A stretch of DNA of 64,000 nucleotides, taken from positions 3,445,501 through 3,509,500 of the forward strand of contig NZ_CP069354.1 of assembly GCF_016864375.1 (NCBI RefSeq). The letters are read 5' to 3'. Under the pieces are notes generated by a model, which did not search any database, was not told the origin of the DNA, and saw nothing but the letters and a program-made list of their open reading frames with translations. Both the position numbers and the translations under genes were made by a program. This document shows positions 17,891-30,119 of this stretch, piece by piece; within the stretch, counting starts at the first letter, position 1; each line of letters starts with the position of its first letter. This DNA is from Microvirga sp. VF16. Its GTDB lineage: Bacteria; Pseudomonadota; Alphaproteobacteria; Rhizobiales; Beijerinckiaceae.

Positions 17891-18421
17891 GAACGGAATA
17901 TCGTCGTCGAGATCGTTGTAGCGGGAGCCGCCGCCCCCGCTGCCGCCACTGCCGCCTCCGCCGAAGGACGGCGCCGGCCGGCGATCCTGTGAGGGAGAGC
18001 GCCCACCGAAATCGCCGCCGCTTCTGATCTGGCCGGGCTCCTCGTCGCTATACTCCGAGGCGCCGCCGCCGCGGCTGTCCAGGATCGTCAGCTCACCCCG
18101 GAACCGCTGCAGCACCACCTCGGTGGTGTACTTCTCCTGGCCGCTCTGGTCGGTCCACTTGCGCGTCTGCAGCTGGCCCTCAACATACACCTTCGAGCCC
18201 TTCTTCAGATACTGCTCCGCCACCCGCGCCAGGTTCTCGTTGAAGATCACCACCGAGTGCCACTCGGTCTTCTCCTTGCGCTCGCCCGTGCCCTTGTCCT
18301 TCCACGTCTCCGACGTGGCAAGCCGCAGATTCACCACCGGCTCCCCGTTCGACAGACGCCGCACCTCCGGGTCCCGCCCCAGATTGCCCACCAAAATCAC
18401 CTTGTTCACAGATCCAGCCAT
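17888..18421 (-). CDS. ssb: Single-stranded DNA-binding protein
   Basis: A protein of 177 residues. The OB fold covers about residues 5-108 ([38 protein letters not shown]). A glycine/serine-rich linker follows, and the acidic tip DDDIPF at the very C-terminus recruits repair and replication partners. It coats single-stranded DNA in replication, recombination and repair. In many alphaproteobacteria ssb lies beside and divergent from uvrA; here an RTX gene of about 2 kb stands between them. The TAG stop is contributed by the edge of a family B repeat. Confidence 0.97.
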   Translation of the reverse strand: MAGSVNKVILVGNLGRDPEVRRLSNGEPVVNLRLATSETWKDKGTGERKEKTEWHSVVIFNENLARVAEQYLKKGSKVYVEGQLQTRKWTDQSGQEKYTTEVVLQRFRGELTILDSRGGGASEYSDEEPGQIRSGGDFGGRSPSQDRRPAPSFGGGGSGGSGGGGSRYNDLDDDIPF

Positions 18422-18521
18422 AACGGCCTCTCCTCATTCTCAGGAGGCTGTTCTGGGCCCCTGGGGCGCCGGGGGCAAGCCGGGCCGAGGGTTCTGCACA
18501 GGCCTGTCCCCAGAAAGGATG

Positions 18522-18545
18522 GGCGGCGTAAAGCCGCCTCGCCCA
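18522..18545 (-). terminator. Probable terminator after the propeller RTX gene
   Basis: On the minus strand, GGCGGC-TTTAC-GCCGCC forms a compact hairpin just after the stop codon. The following CATCCTTTCT is only moderately T-rich, so the call is tentative. Confidence 0.5.
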
Positions 18546-18548
18546 GGG

Positions 18549-20576
18549 TCAGATGACGAAGAAGTCAGCCGCTGTCAGCTTAAGATTCTTGGAGAGGCTG
18601 GCGATTTCCACCGCCTTGCCCTTGCCGGAACCGTCTATATCGTAGAGGAGAACGCCCTTCTTCTTGTCATAGACGATATAGTCGTTCTTATCCTTCGCCT
18701 TGTCACCAATGGCGAGGAACGACTTGGACAGCTTGGTGGGATTTGCCTCCGAGCCCTTCTTGCCGAGCTTGGCGAACACGGCGTTGTCGAGCCAGATCGA
18801 GTCGTCCTTCACCTTGAAGTCGACGATCTTGTCCTTGTTGGTCCGCTTATTGGGTCTCGCGCCGAACACGAACGTATCATGACCGGCATTGCCGATGAGC
18901 GTATCGTTGCCAGCTCCGCCCCAAAGGATGTCGTTCCCGGACCGGCCATCGATCCTGTCGCTGCCGTTCTGGCCGATGATCCGGTTCGCCCAAGCATCCC
19001 CATCAAGCCGGTCTGCTCCCTGGCTGCCGACGAGGGTGTCCATCATTGTTGCGTTTCGCGTCATCTGCCCGGATACCAGATCGATGACGTAAGGCACGGA
19101 CCATGAATGGCCATTCTCGACAACGGTTGCAACGGCGTTCTTGGCTCCGCTGCCAGCATAGGTATGGCTGAAATTGGCGCCACCGCCTGACGGAGAAAGG
19201 GTATCGACCGCACCGTCGCCCCAGTCGAGGCGGACGCTGGAGGCTGCGCCGGTGGCGAGACGCAACTCCACGAACCGCCCAGCCACGACCGCCGGTGCAT
19301 TCTTCATCAGGACAGCATCGATGAGAAAGGTATCGATTTGTCCGTTGGTGTCGCCAGGCACCAGAGTGCTCGCGCGGCTGCCGACGACCACGAACCGTCC
19401 GTCGGGACTTACATCAATTCCATAACCCGTATCGTCATCGGATGGGATGCCCTCCGCAGAGATGGACAGACGAATGACCTCCCCCGTGACGAGGTCCTTG
19501 CGGAAGAGATCGTATTTGTGATTGCTGTCGCCGGGCACCACGTCATCCGCGGCGCTTGCGAAAATCAGATAGCGTCCATCCTTGCTGAGACGAGGCTCCT
19601 CGCTCCAACCATGCACTTCAGCCCCCGTGCTGGTTGTTGAAAGGCGATCAATCGCCCCGGTGGCCAGATCCTTCAGAAAGACATCGTAATCGGCATTGTT
19701 GTCGCCAGGGACGAAATTGCTCGCCCTGCTGGTGAACACGACAGAGCGCCCATCGGCACTGAAGCGGGCCTGATAGCTATAGCCATTACCTTCAGTTCCG
19801 CTGCTGTCGGTAGAGATGCGACGGATCTCGCCGGTCAGCAGGTCCTTGAGGAACACATCGGAGGTGCCATTGGTGTCTCCGGCCACCAGATTGGTCGCAT
19901 TGCTCTCGAACAACACATAACGCCCGTCGGGACTGATCTGCGCGGATCGGCTGTCGCCGTCTCCGCCCGTTCCGTCACTGCTCGTCGAAAGACGGGCAAC
20001 GGCGCCGGTGAACAGATCCTTCAGAAAGACATCTCTCGTGTTGTTTGTGTCGCCCGCCACCAGATCGGACGCGTAACTTTCGAAAGTCACATAGCGCCCG
20101 TCGGGACTGATCAGGGCTTTGTCGCTATCCCCGCCGACCTGTCGCCTGCCGCCATCCGTACTGACCCGTGTCACGTTGCCCGTGGCCAGATCCTTGAGAA
20201 AAATGTCCGCCTTGCCGTTGGTATCGCCAGCGACCAGATTGTCGGCGCTGCTTGTGAACACGGCATAACGTCCGTCGGCGCTGAGCGCCACGTTATTGCT
20301 ATGGCCATTTCCCTCGGCACCCGTGCTCGTGGTCGAGATCCGAACCACCTCGCCCGTCAAGAGATCCTTACGGAAGATATCCGCGCTTCCGTTCGTGTCT
20401 CCGGCGACCAGATTGCTCGCTGGGCTTTCGAAAACCAAGTAGTGTCCATCGGCACTGAAAGACGCAAAACCGTTGTGGCCATTGGCCTGTGTGCCATCTT
20501 CGGCCGAGACTATACGCGAGATAATGGATGAGGCCGTAGGGCGGCTGAAGGATTGGATAGTCAGGGTCAATGGCAT
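18549..20576 (-). CDS. RTX protein with a seven-bladed PD40-like propeller and a PKD-like domain
   Basis: A protein of 675 residues. Seven blades, residues about 35-430, each start with S[AP]DGRYVxFxS (TolB/PD40 type). Each also contains a G-D-x-N-x-x-x-D-x-F motif such as GDTNGSADIF, resembling calcium loops. A PKD-like domain follows (VRLDWGDGAVDTLSP; FSHTYAGSG), then nonapeptides (DGRSGNDILWGGAGNDTLIG) and the shared tail module ending AADFFVI. It is probably a secreted calcium-stabilised protein; the ligand is unknown. There is no signal peptide, in line with type I export. It lies between ssb and uvrA, which are often neighbours in this class. Confidence 0.85.
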   Translation of the reverse strand: MPLTLTIQSFSRPTASSIISRIVSAEDGTQANGHNGFASFSADGHYLVFESPASNLVAGDTNGSADIFRKDLLTGEVVRISTTSTGAEGNGHSNNVALSADGRYAVFTSSADNLVAGDTNGKADIFLKDLATGNVTRVSTDGGRRQVGGDSDKALISPDGRYVTFESYASDLVAGDTNNTRDVFLKDLFTGAVARLSTSSDGTGGDGDSRSAQISPDGRYVLFESNATNLVAGDTNGTSDVFLKDLLTGEIRRISTDSSGTEGNGYSYQARFSADGRSVVFTSRASNFVPGDNNADYDVFLKDLATGAIDRLSTTSTGAEVHGWSEEPRLSKDGRYLIFASAADDVVPGDSNHKYDLFRKDLVTGEVIRLSISAEGIPSDDDTGYGIDVSPDGRFVVVGSRASTLVPGDTNGQIDTFLIDAVLMKNAPAVVAGRFVELRLATGAASSVRLDWGDGAVDTLSPSGGGANFSHTYAGSGAKNAVATVVENGHSWSVPYVIDLVSGQMTRNATMMDTLVGSQGADRLDGDAWANRIIGQNGSDRIDGRSGNDILWGGAGNDTLIGNAGHDTFVFGARPNKRTNKDKIVDFKVKDDSIWLDNAVFAKLGKKGSEANPTKLSKSFLAIGDKAKDKNDYIVYDKKKGVLLYDIDGSGKGKAVEIASLSKNLKLTAADFFVI

Positions 20577-20990
20577 GGAGCACCAAGCGATGGTTTAGTT
20601 GCAACGTAGCGTAATGTTGCTCTGTGCCATCTCGCAAGGGGCGATAGGACGACATTCAAGAAAAAGCCGTGGGCTTTGAGGCCACAGGCCTGCGTCGCCA
20701 TTTCAGCCTGTTCGTCCACAACGATCGGAAACGTGACGGGGCCACGACGGGAGCCATCATCGACGGCTCCGGCGCCGCTAGCTGCAACCTTGGCGGAAGA
20801 CTCATGCCGTAGCAGGAGCCTTCCATTGCACATCTTTCTCCAAATGACGCCCATTGCCCTCTGTACCCTCTTTGTTCTAGGATTTGAGACCTGGAATCAT
20901 CCGCCGCATTGCATCGGCGGGTGGGACGTCACATATCCCGGAGCCGGCCTCACTTGGCCGTTTTCCCCTCTTTGAAGGCTATTGAAGGCC
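20577..20990. other. Intergenic region before uvrA
   Basis: No firm gene. On the minus strand an 88-codon frame (MCNGRLLLRHESSAKVAASG onward) has a GGAG upstream and overlaps the start of the RTX gene by ten bases; it matches nothing I recognise. The only signal with a likely role is the possible LexA site at 20863-20877. Confidence 0.4.
20863..20877 (+). promoter_or_regulatory. Possible LexA box upstream of uvrA
   Basis: GTACCCTCTTTGTTC matches the GTTC-N7-GTTC form of the alphaproteobacterial SOS box at seven of eight defined positions, 114 bases before the uvrA start. uvrA is a standard SOS gene, which makes the weak match credible. Confidence 0.4.
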
Positions 20991-23972
<2,982 letters not shown>

Positions 23973-23994
23973 GGCGGCTGGAGGTGCTCTTCTC

Positions 23995-25071
23995 TCAGGC
24001 TGAACGCACGTCCAGCCGATCAAGCGCCTCCCGCGCCAACGCCTTCGTCAGCTCCCCTGCGGATAGCTCACGGGCCAGGCGTGCCGCTTGGCCGGACCAG
24101 AGAGACATAAAATCTCCCGAACCGAGGGGCTCGGATTTCTGACGCAGAGGGGCGAGCGCTCCGCCTGCAAGCGGAAACTCAGGCGCCAGCACCGAGATGG
24201 GGCCGACCTCGCGCATGATCCGGTTGACGATGCCTCGGGCCGGGCGCCCGGTAAAGAGGTTCGTCAGCGCGGTTTCTTCAGCGCCAGCGCCTTTTAACGC
24301 CTGCCTGTGAACCGGGGATATCGTGGCTTCCGGCGTGAACAGGTAGGCTGTTCCGATCTGCACGGCCGATGCTCCCAAGGCGAAAGCCGCGATGATGCCC
24401 CGCGCATCGGCAATCCCGCCCGCAGCAATGACTGGCACCTTCACCGCGTCGACCACCTGCGGCACCAGCGCCATGGTGCCAATCTGAGTCGTGATATCGT
24501 CGGTCAGGAAGATACCGCGATGGCCACCGGCTTCGAAGCCCTGTGCGATGATGACATCACACCCCTCGCCTTCGAGCCAGCGCGCCTCGGCGACTGTCGT
24601 CGCCGAGGAAAGGACTTTGGCGCCTGTATCCTTCACACGTTTCAGAAGGTTTTGCTGCGGCAGTCCGAAGTGGAAGCTCACGACCTCCGGCCTGAATTCT
24701 TCGACAAGGCTTAAGAATGTCTCATCGAAGGGAGCGCGCGTCGAGGGAGGAGTCGACATATCCGGGTCGAGCCCGAACTCCAGATAGTAGCCTTTCAGGC
24801 GCTGCTTCCACGCTGCCTCCCGCTCGGCATCGACAACCGGGGCACGATGGCAGAAGAAATTGACGTTGATCGGCTTCGAGGTCTTCTGCCGGATTCTGGA
24901 CAGTTCTTCCCTGGCCTTGTCGTGGCTCAGCAGAGCGCAGGGGAGAGATCCGAGCCCCCCAGCTTCCGAGACAGCGATGACCATGTCAGAGAGATTGGCA
25001 CCGGCCATGGGAGCCTGGATGATGGGAAGCTCGATGCCCAGAAGGTCCAGAATGCGTCGGTCGTTCCACAT
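23995..25071 (-). CDS. Nitronate monooxygenase-like flavin enzyme
   Basis: A protein of 358 residues with the FMN-barrel plan of the nitronate monooxygenase (2-nitropropane dioxygenase) family. The start PIIQAPMAGANLSDMVIAVS, the middle GCDVIIAQGFEAGGHRG (FMN phosphate loop and the conserved AGGH) and PVIAAGGIADARGI are all present. Members oxidise alkyl nitronates, but many homologues have other or unknown substrates. The ATG at 25071 has an AGGTGG site; the frame upstream lacks family similarity. It is convergent with uvrA. Confidence 0.85.
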   Translation of the reverse strand: MWNDRRILDLLGIELPIIQAPMAGANLSDMVIAVSEAGGLGSLPCALLSHDKAREELSRIRQKTSKPINVNFFCHRAPVVDAEREAAWKQRLKGYYLEFGLDPDMSTPPSTRAPFDETFLSLVEEFRPEVVSFHFGLPQQNLLKRVKDTGAKVLSSATTVAEARWLEGEGCDVIIAQGFEAGGHRGIFLTDDITTQIGTMALVPQVVDAVKVPVIAAGGIADARGIIAAFALGASAVQIGTAYLFTPEATISPVHRQALKGAGAEETALTNLFTGRPARGIVNRIMREVGPISVLAPEFPLAGGALAPLRQKSEPLGSGDFMSLWSGQAARLARELSAGELTKALAREALDRLDVRSA

Positions 25072-25260
25072 AGCCGCCACCTGTCCTGTGCTGCAAGAAT
25101 CCAGCATCCCAGTGCTAGGCCCGATAGGCGGCCCGCACAAGAGCGCAACCTTCGCATGTGATCGGCATTTTTGCCATCAGTTGAAGCTTCTGACGAAGGG
25201 CCTAGTCCTCAAGAGACGACAGGGCCCCTTTTGCCCTCGCGGGGTCGTGCAAGGTGAACC

Positions 25261-26001
25261 ATGTCCCATCAAGAGGTAACCTATCCTCCCCTCGACGTGC
25301 TCAAGCCCGTCGCGGACAATGTCTGGATTGTCGACAGCGGGCCTCAGGAGGCGATGGGCTTAAGCCTGCCGGTGCGGATGACAGTGATCCGTCTGAGCAA
25401 TGGTAATGTCTGGCTCCATTCGCCGACGCGCTTCAACGCGGAGCTGAGACGCGAGATCGAGACGCTTGGCCCCATTCGCCATCTCATCGCTCCCAATGTC
25501 GCACATTGGACGCATCTCAAGGAATGGCAGTACGGCTGCCCGGCCGCCAAGACATCCGCCGAGCCCGAACTGCGCCGGCGACCCCAGGTTCAGAAGAAGG
25601 GCTTGCGGTTCGATCGCGACCTGACAGACGAGCCCGCCGAGGAATGGAGCGGTGAGATCGAGCAGATCGTCGTCCCGGGCGGCGCGGGCTTTCGCGAGGT
25701 CGCCTTCTTCCACCGGCCTACGCGCACGCTCATTCTCACCGACCTCATCCAGAATCTCGAGCCGGAGAAGCTGCCGTTGGGAACCCGTATCTTCGCGACG
25801 CTCACCGGCGTAAAGGCGCCCGGCGGCAAGGCTCCGGCGTATCTGCGCCTCGTCATTCGCCTGCGCCGCAGAGCGGCGAAGGAAGCCGTCTCGCGGATCG
25901 TCGCCTGGAGCCCACAACGTGTCATCATCGGCCACGGCCGCTGGTTCGAGCGCGATGGCACAGCCAACCTAAAACGGGCCTTTGCCTGGCTGCTAGGATA
26001 A
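25261..26001 (+). CDS. DUF4336 domain protein (metallo-hydrolase-like)
   Basis: A protein of 246 residues with the DUF4336 pattern: LKPVADNVWIVDSGPQEAMG near the start, GNVWLHSPTRF, then LIAPNVAHWTHLKEWQ and a late IIGHGRWFERDG. The fold is predicted to resemble metallo-beta-lactamases, but the standard HxHxDH motif is absent, so catalysis is uncertain. Function is unknown. There is no signal peptide, and no partner gene is apparent. Confidence 0.75.
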   Translation: MSHQEVTYPPLDVLKPVADNVWIVDSGPQEAMGLSLPVRMTVIRLSNGNVWLHSPTRFNAELRREIETLGPIRHLIAPNVAHWTHLKEWQYGCPAAKTSAEPELRRRPQVQKKGLRFDRDLTDEPAEEWSGEIEQIVVPGGAGFREVAFFHRPTRTLILTDLIQNLEPEKLPLGTRIFATLTGVKAPGGKAPAYLRLVIRLRRRAAKEAVSRIVAWSPQRVIIGHGRWFERDGTANLKRAFAWLLG

Positions 26002-26116
26002 TGCGGGAGCAGGCTCCTCCACACCTTGTAGCACACCACGTGAGAGGCGCTGCTGAAGTCAATCAGGTTGCTCAGCCCTGAGTCCCGCCCCCAAGACTGT
26101 CACTGCCTCGGCTTCC

Positions 26117-26911
26117 TTATTGGCTCGAAGTCACTCTCGGCGCTCCCAACTCATCCTCAAGCACCATCTCATAGGGCACCGTATCGATGGCGGCCGGGCC
26201 TGCATAGGGATGGCTCAAGGCCAGGATGAAGTAGAGCGCGAGGCCCGTGTAGGCTCCGTAGACAGAAAGAATGGCGATGTGCACGAGGTTGGCCGGAAAG
26301 ACGAGGAAGAAGCCGACGATGATGGCGAAGCCGGTCAGGGCCATCCACCAGAACAGGCTCGGAAGACCACGATGGGCGAGCGAGAGCCGCGCCTTTCGAT
26401 GGTCCTGAAGGGTATCCATGTTCATGATCATCCGGGTCCGCAGGGATTGCTGCTGCGGCGTCTCGGCCTTGAGATTGAGGATGGCATGGTCGAGCGTGGT
26501 GTAAGCCCGCCTCGCCTCGCGGCTGCCTCTGAGGCTCGCGGAAGCCTGCCACTCGTTCTGCAGGGCCGCCGTCACATAGGCGGCAAGCTGGCCGCGTAGC
26601 GCATCCTTCTCCGGCCCGTCCCATTGATTCAGTTCGAGCGCGATGTGCTCGATCGTTGTGAGTTCTTTTGAGACCTCCTGCTGCAGGTTTGTGTGCGTGG
26701 ACTGCGCCTCCGCGAATACGAGCGCCAGAATGAGACCGTGGATCGTTCCGATGCGCACGGCGACCGTTTCGGCCACATCGCGGGTCCTCGTCGGCAGCTC
26801 TTCGCTCAACAGCCGGCGCAGCACGACGAAGGGAATGGCGGAGGCCGCAATGGCGAGCAGCATCGCAAGGATCGCGCCCAGCCAGGCTGGAAGCTGCAGA
26901 ATGGCCGTCAT
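26117..26911 (-). CDS. DUF4239 family membrane protein
   Basis: A protein of 264 residues. Two membrane segments lie at the N-terminus (AWLGAILAMLLAIAASAIPF) and near residue 45-70, and two near the C-terminus (FWWMALTGFAIIVGFFLVF; LSVYGAYTGLALYFILALSH). A soluble helical part lies between. This is the layout of the DUF4239 family, inner-membrane proteins without known function. An AGGAG site eight bases before the ATG at 26911 decides the start over longer frames. Confidence 0.75.
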   Translation of the reverse strand: MTAILQLPAWLGAILAMLLAIAASAIPFVVLRRLLSEELPTRTRDVAETVAVRIGTIHGLILALVFAEAQSTHTNLQQEVSKELTTIEHIALELNQWDGPEKDALRGQLAAYVTAALQNEWQASASLRGSREARRAYTTLDHAILNLKAETPQQQSLRTRMIMNMDTLQDHRKARLSLAHRGLPSLFWWMALTGFAIIVGFFLVFPANLVHIAILSVYGAYTGLALYFILALSHPYAGPAAIDTVPYEMVLEDELGAPRVTSSQ

Positions 26912-27102
26912 GCTTGCTCCTGGATTTTGGCCGCGCAAAAGAGAGCATGTCATATCTTCCCATGCCATGGCTTTTCCGGCGTATCTCCGCTCGGGCTTTT
27001 GTCTCATCTCGAGCGATCAGGTCGTCGGCCCTCCCCTTTTGAGACACTTGCCCGTCCTAGCCTTCGGCGCGATCATCCCTCCCTTTCACGGTGGAGGAAA
27101 CG

Positions 27103-27912
27103 ATGGGTGCCACCGATGCCGCCTTTGCGGGCTCGATTCCAGCGATCTACGAACAATATCTCGGTTCAATCCTCTTCGAGCCTTACGCCGAAGACCTGGC
27201 GGCGCGTCTGCATGATGTCGCGCAGGGCCGCATTCTGGAAACGGCCGCCGGGACGGGCATCGTCACTCGCGCGCTGGTGAAGGCATTGCCGCCCAATGTC
27301 GAGATCGTCGCGACCGATCTCAATCAGGCGATGCTCGATGTTGCGGCCAAGCGACTGCAGGCACCCAATGTGAAATGGCAACAGGCCGATGCGCAGGCGC
27401 TTCCGTTCGAGGACACATCCTTCGACGTGGTCGTGTGCCAGTTCGGTGTCATGTTCTTTCCCGACAAGCTGACAGCCTATCGCGAGGCGCTGCGCGTGCT
27501 CAAACCCCGTGGTCGCTTCGTGTTCAACGTCTGGAACTCCCTCGACCACAACGAGGTCAGTCGCATCATCTCCGACGCGGCGGGCAAATGCTTTCCCGAC
27601 GACCCGCCGCGTTTCATCGAGCGCGTGCCCTTCGGCTATTTCGATCCGGACCGGATCCGCGGCGAGGTTCAGCAGGCAGGCTTTGAGAACGTCGATATCG
27701 AGGTCGTCGAAAAGGTCACGCAAGCCCCCTCACCCCACGCTCCCGCGATGGGACTTTGCCAGGGCTCTCCCCTACGATCCGAGATCGAGGCCCGCGCTGC
27801 GGAGCGCTTGGAGGACGTCACGACCAAGGCGACTGAGGCTCTCACGACCCGCTTCGGCACATCGGCCGTTGAAAACCGCATGAGTGCTCTCGTGGTGACG
27901 GCCTGGCGCTGA
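27103..27912 (+). CDS. Class I SAM-dependent methyltransferase
   Basis: A protein of 269 residues. ILETAAGTGIVTR is the glycine-rich AdoMet-binding motif I, VEIVATDLNQAMLDVA the acidic loop after strand 2, WQQADAQALPFEDTSFDVVV motifs II/III, and ALRVLKPRGRFVFNVWNS the post-motif strand. It belongs with the UbiE/COQ5-like methyltransferases; the acceptor is unknown. A GGAGGAAACG site supports the ATG at 27103 over the GTG at 27091. It is divergent from the DUF4239 gene. Confidence 0.88.
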   Translation: MGATDAAFAGSIPAIYEQYLGSILFEPYAEDLAARLHDVAQGRILETAAGTGIVTRALVKALPPNVEIVATDLNQAMLDVAAKRLQAPNVKWQQADAQALPFEDTSFDVVVCQFGVMFFPDKLTAYREALRVLKPRGRFVFNVWNSLDHNEVSRIISDAAGKCFPDDPPRFIERVPFGYFDPDRIRGEVQQAGFENVDIEVVEKVTQAPSPHAPAMGLCQGSPLRSEIEARAAERLEDVTTKATEALTTRFGTSAVENRMSALVVTAWR

Positions 27913-27985
27913 CAGTCGCCACACGACCAATCCAAAACAAGAGGCGTGATATCGATGGGTCACGCCTTCTCGTCGCCGATGCCAT

Positions 27986-28798
27986 TTAGAGCACCGACAT
28001 TCGGCTCATCAGGCGGCAGAGCGCCTGCATGTCGGAATCGTACCCGTCGGGAGAGGCTGAGACCATGGCGCAGCTGCGACGCAGCTTCAGGCGCTCATCT
28101 TCGCTCATGTTGCGGATCTCCGCCCTGAGACGTTCGGTTTGACCGGGTCTGCCCGACCGATTCGGGTTGACGCTGCCGGTTGAGGATGGATTGCGCACGC
28201 TGCCCGTTCCCATGGAGCCTGGATTGGTAAGCCCACCCGTGCCGCCGGTATTGCCTGTTCCGCTGTTGCCGCCAGTGGCACGACCGCCACCAACCCCAAT
28301 ACCGACGCCCACATCAAAACCACTCGAGCCGCCGATGCCTGCGCCGACACCTGCGGTTATGTCGTCTGATCCACCGATGCTCTTGCCCAGACCTGCCGTC
28401 ACGCCGTCAGACCCGCCTACATTCGCACCGACACCTGCGCTGATGCCGTCGGAGCCTCCAATATTCGCACCCGCTCCTGCTGAGACACCGCTCGACCCGC
28501 CGATTCTCGCTCCGCTGCCGGCCGAGGCCCCGCTGGAGCCACCCACATTGGCACCCGCGCCGGCACTCGTGCCGCTTGATCCGCCGATGCTGGCACCAAG
28601 ACCGGCCGAAACGCCATTGTCACCACCGATATTCGCCCCAACGCCGGCTCCAAGACCGTCCGAGCCGCCAACATTCACTCCGCCACCAAGGCCGACCTGA
28701 GCCGTCGCAGGCTGCCCCATCAAACAAGCAACAAGAACAGCCGTGCCAAAAATTGAAGCCCCACGGCCCGAGGCAATCGAGCGTCCACGCGAATTCAT
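27986..28798 (-). CDS. Exported glycine-rich protein with nine 14-residue repeats
   Basis: A protein of 270 residues. The signal peptide ends around residue 33 (GQPATAQ). Residues 43-168 are nine consecutive 14-residue units of the type [IV]GGSxGxSAGxGAx. A Gly/Asn/Ser-rich linker and a short conserved-looking end (RNMSEDERLKLRRSCAMVSA; MQALCRLM) with two cysteines follow. I do not recognise a named family. It should be exported to the periplasm or surface, where the regular glycine pattern suggests a stacked beta or filamentous structure. The DNA repeat (9 x 42 bp, 28295-28672) has diverged but keeps its length. Confidence 0.7.
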   Translation of the reverse strand: MNSRGRSIASGRGASIFGTAVLVACLMGQPATAQVGLGGGVNVGGSDGLGAGVGANIGGDNGVSAGLGASIGGSSGTSAGAGANVGGSSGASAGSGARIGGSSGVSAGAGANIGGSDGISAGVGANVGGSDGVTAGLGKSIGGSDDITAGVGAGIGGSSGFDVGVGIGVGGGRATGGNSGTGNTGGTGGLTNPGSMGTGSVRNPSSTGSVNPNRSGRPGQTERLRAEIRNMSEDERLKLRRSCAMVSASPDGYDSDMQALCRLMSRMSVL

Positions 28799-29057
28799 CT
28801 CCCTACTCCTCCGGGTTAACCCTCACGGGCATCTCGCGTGAAAAGACTCCGACCCGAGGAAATAAGTTCCACAACTTTTGATATTCGACCTCAGCAATAC
28901 CTGCAATTCATCACGAGTTATGATGTAATGTGCCAAGTTGCAATTTGATGATTGTTTAAATTATAACATATCATTACGAGAGATTGGCGAAAATGCCAGT
29001 AATCGGCTCGGCGCGACTTTATTGTTAACAAACTGATCTTGGGCAGAGGCCCGATCT

Positions 29058-29285
29058 TCAATGCACAGTGCTGTTCAGCATCATCGAATGAAGAAGGGTC
29101 CCCTGGGGGCAGACGATATCGAGCCGCCATCCGGTCCAATCCTGCGCATCGCTGCCGATTTCCTGTCGCAGCTCGGTGATGGCAAGGAGAGCCTGGACCT
29201 TGGCGCTTTCCAGGTCGTGGACTTCAATTCCCGTGTTGTCGACGATCTCTTCGTGATCGTTCACAAGATGGAAGAAGCAGCGCAT
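29058..29285 (-). CDS. DUF6894 family small protein
   Basis: A protein of 75 residues opening MRCFFHLVNDHEEIVDNTGI, then DLESAKVQALLAITELRQE and a final strand region (WRLDIVCPQGTLLHSMML). It is the closest relative in the window of the gene at 15145-15372 and has the same length. The ATG at 29285 is preferred to a TTG three codons earlier. Function unknown. Confidence 0.7.
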   Translation of the reverse strand: MRCFFHLVNDHEEIVDNTGIEVHDLESAKVQALLAITELRQEIGSDAQDWTGWRLDIVCPQGTLLHSMMLNSTVH

Positions 29286-29368
29286 TTGGGACAAACACCC
29301 ACTCGGACAGGATGGAGTCTGCTAACCCTTTTTGCCGATGAAGTGAAGAGACCTTCTGGACCCCCACC

Positions 29369-29791
29369 CTATTCGTCTTTGGTCGGAGTCTCTGCCCTCA
29401 GCGGGTGAAGCGAATCCAGGGAAACCCAGCCGATATCCGGTCGCGGCGCCGGGACCAGATAAGCGCGGCCCTCCTCAAGCCGGTCGATGCGGCAAGCGAT
29501 CGCCCGCTGGTCTCCCGGCGGACGATACACCACGACGGCACCCACATGGACGTCATCTGGGTTGCTCGCCAGCGCGTTCTGATGCGGTGGAGGTGTCTGC
29601 TGAGACTCTGACTGCATACCCCCATGGTTTGCTCTCACCCGGTCAAGAGCGGCGATCGCCAGTCGCGCGCGATCCCGATAGCGTTCGCTTACCGGCCGCA
29701 GAAGCGCGCCGCGCGTACGCCCCGGATACCAGGAAGTGCCTCCCGCTTTCGCCAATTCTTCTGCGACGGCTTCAATCTCTTCCTCTGTCAC
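29369..29791 (-). CDS. Hypothetical protein
   Basis: A protein of about 140 residues. It begins (M)TEEEIEAVAEELAKAGGTSW with a helix and a WYPGRTRGALLRPVSERYRD segment, then a glutamine/proline linker, and ends with a small beta-like domain (VGAVVVYRPPGDQRAIACRI; GWVSLDSLHPLRA). No named family recognised. The GTG at 29791, behind a GGGGGGCAGG, suits the sequence best; the frame is open to a TTG at 29839. No signal peptide with this start, so probably cytoplasmic. Confidence 0.5.
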   Translation of the reverse strand: MTEEEIEAVAEELAKAGGTSWYPGRTRGALLRPVSERYRDRARLAIAALDRVRANHGGMQSESQQTPPPHQNALASNPDDVHVGAVVVYRPPGDQRAIACRIDRLEEGRAYLVPAPRPDIGWVSLDSLHPLRAETPTKDE

Positions 29792-30119
29792 GCCTGCCCC
29801 CCAGACATAGACCACGATACTGTAGGAACCATTGCACAAATCTGCTTGCCGAGAGCTTAACGCAGAGTAATGCGCAAGTTTAGTGTCAGGAATGGAGAGA
29901 CCTTAGTACATTAGTTTTTCCATGGAGAGCACCTCCCCCAAAGGATTGGGACCAATTTAATACCATTTCGACGCATGTTTGCAGTGACCACCCTTTTCGA
30001 AAGCGGAAGTCATTCTTTTTGAAGGCGATTCATTTCAGAAGGGGACCCGGTTGCCCATCCTGCTGCTCCAACCCGAAACGAGAGTGATGATTTCACCCCA
30101 GCAAACCCGCAAAGCAGCT
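29792..30119. other. Intergenic stretch with no recognised gene
   Basis: This stretch is richer in A and T than its surroundings. The ORFs crossing it are short or antisense to the DUF6894 gene. No terminator, tRNA or repeat was identified. Confidence 0.5.
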
